NCBI RefSeq assembly: GCF_025449215.1
Contig: NZ_CP104900.1
Span: 4,216,001 to 4,280,000 of the forward strand
Direction: 5' to 3'
Source of the DNA: Shewanella seohaensis
Lineage (GTDB): Bacteria > Pseudomonadota > Gammaproteobacteria > Enterobacterales > Shewanellaceae
DNA length: 64,000 nucleotides
A program made the translations under genes and the position numbers. Every line of letters starts with the position of its first letter. Within the stretch, counting starts at the first letter, position 1. Below are positions 57,335-64,000 of this stretch, piece after piece. A model generated the notes under the pieces. It was not told the DNA's origin. It did no database searches and saw nothing but the letters and a program-made list of their open reading frames with translations.

Positions 57335-58869
57335 TAAAAACGATTTCATTCACTAGATTGGCAATAGTGCAAAATCTCCTTAAAGGCCTAAAAGCCATGA
57401 GCCTTGGCCTTATCGGTATCTCGCTAATGGCCTGCCAACAGACCCAGCTTAACTTTACCGCCACCCAAGCGCCCAGCTTGGCAAGCTTCGATACCCCAAC
57501 TCAGCTACCGGAGGTGGGGCTGATCCGCCTGCCCACGGAATCGGCGTTTATCGATGTGGTGCCCGATGGCTTAACACTCCCCTACCAGCTCCACACAGCA
57601 CACAGCAGCCAAGGGCTGAGCAATAGGGTGAGCCTCGTCGCCATCAGTCCCAGCATGCCCTTCGAAAATCCAGATATTTTACAGTTCGCCCTGCAGGAGA
57701 AAGCCCGCAGTCTGGCGTTCAACCAACCCGATGCCTGCCTTGAAACCTTCGAGACTCGCGTTACCCTGCACAGTATCAATCTGAGCCTAGCCTGCCCCAT
57801 GCCGGTTAATCATCTCTACCGCCTATTGATACAATTTTGGCAAGCCGATGCGTTTAGTGAACATGGAGTGGCAGCGGTCGATATCGACAATATCCGCCGC
57901 CAATTGAAACTCAATAAGCACTTAAATGCCTTTAGTGGCGTCGAAATTGATAAAGTCTGGCGCGATAAACTCCTTGGTGCGGCACATCCCTATAATCAGA
58001 GCATCAATAATCAGCCACTGTACGACTCTCTCACCTTAAGTGAACTGTCGCAATTGCAGCAGCGCACGTTTGCCCAAGCAAAGTGGCACCTGTTTTTAGA
58101 AGGCACAGAGGCCGCAGAAGCCGAGTTTGATCTCAAGCAAAGCCTCGCCCAGTGGCCGAGCGATACAAACTCAAGCTTGCCAACGGCATCAACTAAACCA
58201 AAGCCACTTAATCGGGCGACGTCGTCGATAAAGCAGTCCCACACTATCTATCTGATTGATGCGCCGGGGAGTGTACAAACTCAGGTACGGATCGGTTATG
58301 CCCTCGACGATAAACACTTATCAGCGCAGGATATCCCACTCGCTTGCCGCAGTTTGGCCGCCATCTTGGGACGCAGTTTTTCGGGTCGACTCTATTACGA
58401 CTTACGTGAACAGCGCGGCTTAACCTATGGCATTTACGGCCAATGCGCTAATGCCCCGCTCGCCACCAGCATCAAGTTTTATGGCAGTACGGCGATAGAG
58501 CACACGGGCGCCTTTGTGGTGGGGATTTTAGATCATCTAAAGCTGCTAGCCTCTACGCCCGCGAGCGAAGAGGAAATTGCCGCCCTTAAAACCTATCTGA
58601 TTGGTGAAGCACTGTTAACCCAAGATAATCCCAGCCAGCGCGAAACCCAGTTTATTCATCAACTGGTGTTGGGATTAGATCCCCAGTCAGGCCAAGCGAT
58701 GAACGCAAAGCTGCAGGATCTGACGCCCACTCAGTTGCAGCAATTAACTCAGCAAGCCTTTAGCGGCGAACCTTTGGTGATTTTACGGGGGGATGTCGAT
58801 AGGATAACGGCCGACCTCACCCACAAGCTGCCGGGCTGGCAGCTAGAGGTGGTCAAAGTAAACGATTAA
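57331..58869 (+). CDS. M16-family partner subunit, lipoprotein, no zinc motif
   Basis: 512 residues. Lipoprotein-type signal with lipobox ISLMA-C (Cys34 from this start). It has the M16 fold but no HxxEH; the C-terminal half carries RLYYDLREQRGLTYGIYGQCANAP, the substrate-binding R-Y element usual in the inactive M16 subunits. With the upstream active subunit it likely forms a heterodimer held at a membrane. Substrate unknown. ATGA overlap with the upstream gene shows co-translation. Confidence 0.87.
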   Translation: MIKTISFTRLAIVQNLLKGLKAMSLGLIGISLMACQQTQLNFTATQAPSLASFDTPTQLPEVGLIRLPTESAFIDVVPDGLTLPYQLHTAHSSQGLSNRVSLVAISPSMPFENPDILQFALQEKARSLAFNQPDACLETFETRVTLHSINLSLACPMPVNHLYRLLIQFWQADAFSEHGVAAVDIDNIRRQLKLNKHLNAFSGVEIDKVWRDKLLGAAHPYNQSINNQPLYDSLTLSELSQLQQRTFAQAKWHLFLEGTEAAEAEFDLKQSLAQWPSDTNSSLPTASTKPKPLNRATSSIKQSHTIYLIDAPGSVQTQVRIGYALDDKHLSAQDIPLACRSLAAILGRSFSGRLYYDLREQRGLTYGIYGQCANAPLATSIKFYGSTAIEHTGAFVVGILDHLKLLASTPASEEEIAALKTYLIGEALLTQDNPSQRETQFIHQLVLGLDPQSGQAMNAKLQDLTPTQLQQLTQQAFSGEPLVILRGDVDRITADLTHKLPGWQLEVVKVND

Positions 58870-58872
58870 TTT

Positions 58873-59745
58873 TTAGAGTTTACCGCTAGGTACATCGCTC
58901 GCCGTGCCCTGTTGTAACATCTGGGCATGGCCTTGCTCCATTTGCGCTAAGTCTTCCATAGCTGCGCCAGAGTCCATATTAGGATGCCCTTCGCTTGGAT
59001 GTTCTGGATTGCTGCCATCGTGATTATCTAATCCCATGGCTGAAGCCGTTTGCGTGTCGTTATCGCTTGCTGCAGCGCTATCATTGGCGAGCGAGTCATC
59101 TTTCACGGGTGATGGCAGCAAAGTTTCACCGCCCTCATTCTGCGCGCGCAAATTCTCACGATTCTGTGCCTCGCCCTTGGCAGTATTTGCTGTAATGGCC
59201 GCTGGTTGACCAAGGGTGCTTAGCCAAGAGGTTAACTTTGCGGGTGTTATGACACTGACCAGCACAATGACGGCTGCAGCCGCGGCGCCATAGGGTAACC
59301 ATTTGCGCGCACCCGGCTGATTATCCCGAGCATACAAGGCGTTAGTCTGAGCGGTTTTGGTATTTTTGGCTGCGCCCTCTGGCGCTAAGGTTTGTAATAG
59401 CTCGGGTAGATGTTCCAACTCTTGGCCGATAACACGCTGACCGATAAATTGACCGCCCTCATAAATTTCTAATTGGTGGCTAAGCACTTCGCCCTCGACC
59501 GTGCCAGAGCTGACAATCACTAATTTATTACAACGCACCTTGCCGCGAAAAACTCCGCAGACTTTCAGTTCATCACAGCTGAGCTCACCCGAAACTTCGC
59601 CACCAAGCTCGATTTTAATCTGTCCGGCGCAGCGGATATTTCCCGCTAATTTCCCCGCAACTAATGCCGTGCCCGCCAGTTGCATCTCGCCCTCAATGGA
59701 GGTTGAGGCACTGATAAAAGTGACACCATTACCTTTGCTACCCAT
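58873..59745 (-). CDS. bactofilin-domain membrane protein
   Basis: 290 residues. Residues ~8-105 are a bactofilin right-handed beta-helix: FISASTSIEGEMQLAGTALVAGKLAGNI, KIELGGEVSGELSCDELKVCGVFRGKV, VIVSSGTVEGEV with the repeated G-x-hydrophobic turns. A single membrane helix follows (~150-170: LPYGAAAAAVIVLVSVITPA). The C-terminal ~120 residues are low-complexity with His and Met (HDGSNPEHPSEGHPNMDSGAAMEDLAQMEQGHAQML). Typical bactofilins are short and lack this extension. Convergent with the M16 gene, four bases apart. Confidence 0.78.
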   Translation of the reverse strand: MGSKGNGVTFISASTSIEGEMQLAGTALVAGKLAGNIRCAGQIKIELGGEVSGELSCDELKVCGVFRGKVRCNKLVIVSSGTVEGEVLSHQLEIYEGGQFIGQRVIGQELEHLPELLQTLAPEGAAKNTKTAQTNALYARDNQPGARKWLPYGAAAAAVIVLVSVITPAKLTSWLSTLGQPAAITANTAKGEAQNRENLRAQNEGGETLLPSPVKDDSLANDSAAASDNDTQTASAMGLDNHDGSNPEHPSEGHPNMDSGAAMEDLAQMEQGHAQMLQQGTASDVPSGKL

Positions 59746-59974
59746 AGGTTTAATTCCATATCATTATTTTTGTGAAAAAGATGTTAAGTGAAAATACCTG
59801 AAGAATAAAGCATTGGATTCCCTTGATATTTGACTTGAGTCGGTTTTAGGTAAGATTTTAGTCCGCTAATTAACTGTGTTAGGCTGGCAAGGTTTTTCAG
59901 CAGACTTAGGCTTAGCACCTCACACAAAATAAGCCTAAGCTTGCTGCCGCAAAGGGATAACACTGACTCAATTG

Positions 59975-61176
59975 ATGACAAATTCCATGGTCTTAAACCC
60001 ACTCACAACGGCAACCGCCCCCAATCACCTCAGGCCATTTATCAGGCCAAAATCGGCGCCGAGCTGATTGAGGATCCCGCGCAGGCACAGGCGGTACTCG
60101 CCTTAGATAAGCTGTATCAGCAGATTATTGGTCGAACAGACGCTCAGCCAATCAAAGGCTTATATCTGTGGGGTGATGTTGGCCGGGGTAAAACCTTTCT
60201 TATGGATTTGTTCTTCGATGCCCTGCCACAACAGGGAAAGCTTAGATTGCACTTTCATCGCTTTATGGCGCGGGTGCACCAAGCCTTAAAGGAACATGCG
60301 GGGCAGCGCGATCCGCTTAAGCTGATCGCAAAAAATCTAGCGCAGGAGTGCAAGGTACTCTGTTTCGATGAGTTTTTTGTCTCAGACATAGGGGATGCCA
60401 TGATCCTCGCCGGTTTGTTTGAAACCTTGTTTGCCCAAGGGGTGGTACTTGTCGCCACATCCAACATTCCCATCGAGCGCTTATATGAAAATGGCCTCGC
60501 CAGACACAGATTTTTACCCTGCATTGCCCTGCTCCAAAGCCATACCCAAATGCTGCATCTGAATGGCGAGCAAGACCACAGGTTGCACGCCTTGAATCAC
60601 GAGCCATCGGCAGAGGCCATTGCCGCCACCTCAAAGCATATTGGGCTGACTGGCACACTGGATTTCGAGGCCATTTTTACGACGCTGACGCATGGCGTGC
60701 CCGCGTTTGAAGCCAGTACACTGCGTATCTGTCAGCGGGATATTCCCGTCGTGCGCGCCACTGCTGAAAACCAGCAGCCTTCGGTCGCTTGGTTTGATTT
60801 TCATGCCCTGTGCGATGGCCCGCGCTCGCAACTCGACTATATTGAAATTGCGAGCCGATTTAAGGTGTTAATGCTAAGCAATGTGCCAAGACTCGGGGGC
60901 GAAGTAAAAGGTTGGATCCGCGCCCGCGGTACTGAAGATGGCACAGGCGACAACCAAGCAGCCACCACGGGAGAGCGGCAACTGTCCTATGCCGCTAACG
61001 ATGACCCAGCGCGGCGTTTTATCAGCCTTATCGATGAGTTATACGATCAAGGGGTGAGCTTATATTTAAGTTGCGACGTGCCACTGAGCGAACTCTACCA
61101 AGGCGGCGCCCTCAGTTTTGAGTTTCGCCGCACCTATAGTCGACTCATTGAAATGAGCCAACAAAGAGTAGAATGA
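59975..61176 (+). pseudogene. zapE: cell-division ATPase ZapE (AFG1 family), start region probably frame-broken
   Basis: The main frame is open from 59941 but has only a TTG start and no ribosome-binding site. One C added in the C5 run at 60018-60022 would join MTNSMVLNPLTTATAP (ATG at 59975) to QSPQAIYQAKIGAELIED, a more usual ZapE start, giving 400 residues (E. coli 375). The AFG1 ATPase is clear: Walker A GDVGRGKTFLMDLFF (~75-85), RLHFHRFMARVHQAL, Walker B VLCFDEFFVSDIGDAMIL, and ATSNIPIERLYENGLARHRFLP (sensor 1, R-finger region). It interacts with FtsZ at the division site. The frame break is the least certain of those reported here. Confidence 0.82.
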
Positions 61177-61441
61177 GGGAAACGTCCATGGTCACGATTA
61201 ACATCAGAAAAAAGCGAATATTTACCACAGTACTCCTCTAGACCTTGATAATGATAAAAATGACCTCAAAGGTGCACTTAAGATCGTGAAGCCACTTATG
61301 AATAAATCTAAGATCTACCGCAGAGTAGCAACTATGCCTATATCCATATCGATATATTGCGGTAAAACAACAGGGAAACGACGCAACTTTGGATGTAATA
61401 GATATCCTCATGTAAAGCACATTAGCGTTTAAGCAGTATTG

Positions 61442-62419
61442 TTACCCACTAAATCGCTGACTTAACTGCTGAATATCCGCAGCAACCCACTCAGGTTCAA
61501 TACAGTCGGCAAGTTGGCTCGCCATAAACGACACCAACTGCATGGCAGCATAGGGTAAGCGTCTATCCTTGCGCCCCACCAGATACCAGTTACTCTCCAG
61601 TGGAAATCCGTTCACCGACAAGATTGCGGGTTTTTCACGCCCCTCTTGCAGGGTATGCGCCGAAATCACCGATAATCCTAAGCCCGACGCCACGCTTAAA
61701 CGAATGGCCTCGTTGCTCTCAATTTGCATAGTGTCGCTCAAGGCAATCCCTTGGGCGCTACACCAAGACTCAAACATCAGCCGTGTGGCAGAGCCCGGCT
61801 CGCGCATGATAAAGCGCTCTTGTTTTAACTCGCTAAAATTGAGGTGTTGGCGCTCAACCGCCCAATGGTCCTTAGGGGCTATCAGTTGCAGCGGATTTTT
61901 AATGATCCGCGCCGATAACACATGCTCACCACTTGGGGGATGACTAAAGAGATATAAATCATCTTCTTGGCGCTCGAATCGCCCCAAAATATGCGCACGG
62001 TTGCCAATATTTAAGGTGACTTTTACCTGCGGAAATTGCCGATAGAAGGCCCCTAGAATCCGAGGCATCACGTATTTTGCCGTGGTCACTAGACCAATAT
62101 TGATATGGCCCACACTGCCGCCCCTCGCCTGCTGGATAAAGGCATCAAAGTCTTCGAAACGACTCAAGGTATCGCAGGCGACCCGATAGAGCTCTTGCCC
62201 GACTAAGGTCGGCTGCATTCGCCCCTCTGCGCTTACCAATAGAGGCTCACCCAAAATATCGGCCAACTTCTTAAGCTGAAGAGAGACTGTCGGCTGGGTA
62301 AGATGCAAGGCGCGCGCGGCGGCCGAGATATTGCCAAGCCTGACCACCTGCACATAGACCTCGAGCAAGCGAAAGCTTAAGTGCCGAAGTTTAAGTTGGC
62401 CTTGGGATGATTTATCCAT
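61442..62419 (-). CDS. LysR-family regulator divergent from the bicarbonate transporter
   Basis: 325 residues. HTH near the N-terminus: RLLEVYVQVVRLGNISAAARALHLTQPTVSLQLKKLADILGEPLL (~17-61). The effector domain has VGHINIGLVTTAKYVMPRILGAF, IMREPGSATRLMFESW and VASGLGLSVISAHTLQ. These resemble the CbbR/CmpR group that controls CO2 and bicarbonate genes. Divergent from an SbtA-type transporter 136 bases away, which supports that regulatory role. Ligand not assigned. Confidence 0.87.
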   Translation of the reverse strand: MDKSSQGQLKLRHLSFRLLEVYVQVVRLGNISAAARALHLTQPTVSLQLKKLADILGEPLLVSAEGRMQPTLVGQELYRVACDTLSRFEDFDAFIQQARGGSVGHINIGLVTTAKYVMPRILGAFYRQFPQVKVTLNIGNRAHILGRFERQEDDLYLFSHPPSGEHVLSARIIKNPLQLIAPKDHWAVERQHLNFSELKQERFIMREPGSATRLMFESWCSAQGIALSDTMQIESNEAIRLSVASGLGLSVISAHTLQEGREKPAILSVNGFPLESNWYLVGRKDRRLPYAAMQLVSFMASQLADCIEPEWVAADIQQLSQRFSG

Positions 62420-62555
62420 AGATTTTTATCTATACCTAATCTGCAAACAATTTATTTTTCAATATAGCGAATTGGGTTCAGAATCTCCAGCCATCGATGC
62501 CCGTGGAACTTTCTCGGCGCATTATTCTGTTGATGTCATGATTAATGAGATACTT

Positions 62556-63514
62556 ATGCCAGATATTGTCATTGCGTTTTTCGCCTTAGGTTTACTCGCC
62601 GGTTTGGTTAAATCCGATCTTAAGGTCCCCCCGCCATCTACGAAACCCTCTCGATTTTGTTAATGCTGACCTTAGGGCTTAAGGGCGGTATGGCGCTGCA
62701 TGGTCATACCCAAAACCTAGTGATCACCGAATTGGTTGCCGTTGTCGCCTTAGGCTTACTGATCCCCTTAGTGCTTTACCCTGTGCTGACGCACTTAGTG
62801 CAACTCGGTCGAACCGATGCCATTAGTATCGCCGCCCATTATGGGTCGGTGAGCGCGGGCACCTTTGCCGTGGTTCTCGCCATGGTGGAAAAATCAGGGA
62901 TGACATTAAGACCCGAAACCACCCTATACCTAGTGCTGCTCGAACTGCCCGCAATTGTGGTTATGCTCTGGCTGCACAGATACTTAAGCTCAAAACAGGC
63001 GGGGCAAGATGCCGCGCCAACGGCCCATAAATCCAGTGTGTTGCACGAGGCACTCACCAGCCGTGGCGTCGTGCTACTAGTAGGTGGTGTCGTGATAGGT
63101 TGGCTCTATGGCCCGACGGGACTAGCCCCTCTCACACCTGTGCTGCTCGGCGGCTTCAAAACCCTACTGGCACTGTTTTTACTGGAGATGGGCTTAGTCA
63201 CGGCGAAAGTCTGTTTACCGCTGCCACTGCAACAATGGCGCCTGTTAGTATTTGCCACCGTAACGCCGTTTATCTTGGCATGGTGTGGTATCGGTGTCGG
63301 TTTGTGGTTGGAATTGCCCGAAGGCAGCATCTTAATACTTGCGGCCTTAAGTGCTAGCGCCTCCTATATTGCAGCGCCTGCCGCTATCCGCGCCGCGATT
63401 CCCGAGGCCAATATCGGTTTAGCGATGCTGGCATCGCTGGGGATTACCTTCCCGGTAAACGTGCTAATCGGTTTGCCCCTGTATCAGCACTGGGTGCTAC
63501 AAATTACCGCTTAA
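62556..63514 (+). pseudogene. sbtA: SbtA-family sodium-dependent bicarbonate transporter, frame-broken
   Basis: One C added in the C6 run at 62627-62632 joins LVKSDLKVPP to AIYETLSILLMLTLGLKGGMALHGH and gives about 319 residues, the normal size for proteobacterial SbtA. Ten helices in two repeats (NVxxA-type start MPDIVIAFFALGLLAGLVKSDLKVP; AHYGSVSAGTFAVVLAMVEKSGM; ALSASASYIAAPAAIRAAIPEANIGLAMLASLGITFPVNVLIGLPLY, quoted here in two parts by function). The ASASYIAAPAA and GITFPVNV blocks are conserved. It imports bicarbonate with sodium. The start at 62556 has GAGA upstream; ATG at 62538 is an alternative. No SbtB gene lies beside it. Probably intact. Confidence 0.83.
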
Positions 63515-63525
63515 ACTTCGCCCAT

Positions 63526-63553
63526 AAAAAAGGGAGACGACAGTCTCCTTTTT
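63526..63553 (+). terminator. terminator after sbtA
   Basis: GGAGAC-GACA-GTCTCC flanked by A6 and T5. Confidence 0.88.
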
Positions 63554-63594
63554 AGCTTTTAAAGCTACTTATCACTGAACCAACGCCCAATCCA

Positions 63595-64000
63595 CTAGGG
63601 CTTATGTAAGTGGTGCAAGGCTTTGTTTTCATACATAGCCCGGTCGGCGGTATCGAGTAAATCCTCAAGGTTCATATCGGATTCTGGCGACCAATGGGCA
63701 ACACCGATACTGGTTTCTAACGGGCGCTGCTGCGGACGTTGCTGATTATATTGCTCAAGCAATAACTTAAAACGCTCGATGGCATAACCGACGGTGTCAG
63801 GCTGCACAAAACTGAGCAGCACCACAAACTCATCTCCGCCCAATCTGGCTATCACATCGGACTCTCTAAACGCTGCCATTAAAATATGGGCAAAATCATA
63901 GAGCACTTGGTCGCCCTTACGATGACCAAAGCTGTCGTTCACTTCTTTAAAAAAGTCGAGATCAAAAAACACTAACGCCGCTTTTGCGTTAGTACGTCGA
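63595..64000 (-). CDS. GGDEF-domain diguanylate cyclase, C-terminal part
   Basis: Cut by the window end; the frame is open to base 64000. The visible ~135 residues are the GGDEF domain: ARRTNAKAALVFFDLDFFKEVNDSFGHRKGDQVLYDFA, RLGGDEFVVLLSF (intact GGDEF), TSIGVAHWS and DTADRAMYENKALHHLH at the end. The DLDFFKEVND metal-binding and GGDEF motifs are intact, so cyclic-di-GMP synthesis is expected. N-terminal sensory part is outside the window. Confidence 0.9.
   Translation of the reverse strand, partial: RRTNAKAALVFFDLDFFKEVNDSFGHRKGDQVLYDFAHILMAAFRESDVIARLGGDEFVVLLSFVQPDTVGYAIERFKLLLEQYNQQRPQQRPLETSIGVAHWSPESDMNLEDLLDTADRAMYENKALHHLHKP

Overview
The window is a chromosomal segment of a gammaproteobacterium, most likely a Shewanella. 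The case rests on gene content (cysDNC-cobA-cysHIJ with pldA and a bactofilin-like gene nearby, pntAB, hldE, a GlyGly-CTERM tailed DsbA-like protein), protein sequences close to but distinct from the E. coli versions, mid-range GC, and many small unknown envelope proteins. No rRNA, tRNA, CRISPR array, integrase or transposase was found.

Layout. 1-6.8 kb: the end of a CstA-type transporter, a GNAT acetyltransferase, an lrgAB pair with a divergent LysR regulator, an envelope protein of unknown function and a three-gene polar amino-acid ABC importer with a clear sigma-70 promoter. 6.8-9.06 kb: an accessory patch with what looks like a lone integron gene cassette (about 7110-8206, read on the minus strand) and, next to it, a non-coding block with nested inverted repeats (8433-8663). 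9-22.4 kb: an orphan periplasmic binding protein, nfsB, a J-domain protein, a DsbA-like thiol oxidoreductase, a DUF4382 lipoprotein, a cytochrome b/hemG pair, an MFS carrier, a TIGR03899-like protein, and a response regulator/EAL protein coupled to a membrane histidine kinase. 22.4-39.2 kb: assimilatory sulfate reduction genes, all on the minus strand (cysC, an SLC13 permease, cysN, cysD, cobA; then cysH, cysI, cysJ), interrupted by pldA, an S41-like protein, an unknown exported protein and mtgA. 39.6-47.2 kb: pntAB, a small membrane protein, a TetR regulator, a zincin-like protein, hldE, lpxL. 47.4-53.7 kb: nhaP2, then a nitric-oxide detoxification module, norB (quinol-type) and norR, with a sigma-54 promoter and repeated NorR-type boxes. 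53.9-64 kb: an L,D-transpeptidase, an M14 peptidase, an M16 peptidase pair, a membrane bactofilin, zapE, a LysR regulator divergent from an SbtA-type bicarbonate transporter, and a GGDEF protein cut by the window end.

An important caution: thirteen frame breaks in twelve genes, plus a probable fourteenth in zapE, are all explained by one missing base in a homopolymer run. Restoring that base recovers the full family motif and normal length each time. The breaks are all deletions, all in runs, and hit housekeeping genes (cysJ, pntA, mtgA, norB), so I read them as sequencing or assembly errors rather than gene decay. These genes are listed as type pseudogene because the frame as given is broken, but they are probably intact in the organism.

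The genes work together in a few clear groups: sulfate uptake and reduction to sulfide, with cobA supplying the siroheme precursor for CysI; NO sensing (NorR) driving NO reduction (NorB); LPS inner core and lipid A synthesis (hldE, lpxL); and envelope maintenance (mtgA, L,D-transpeptidase, pldA, M14 and M16 peptidases, bactofilin).
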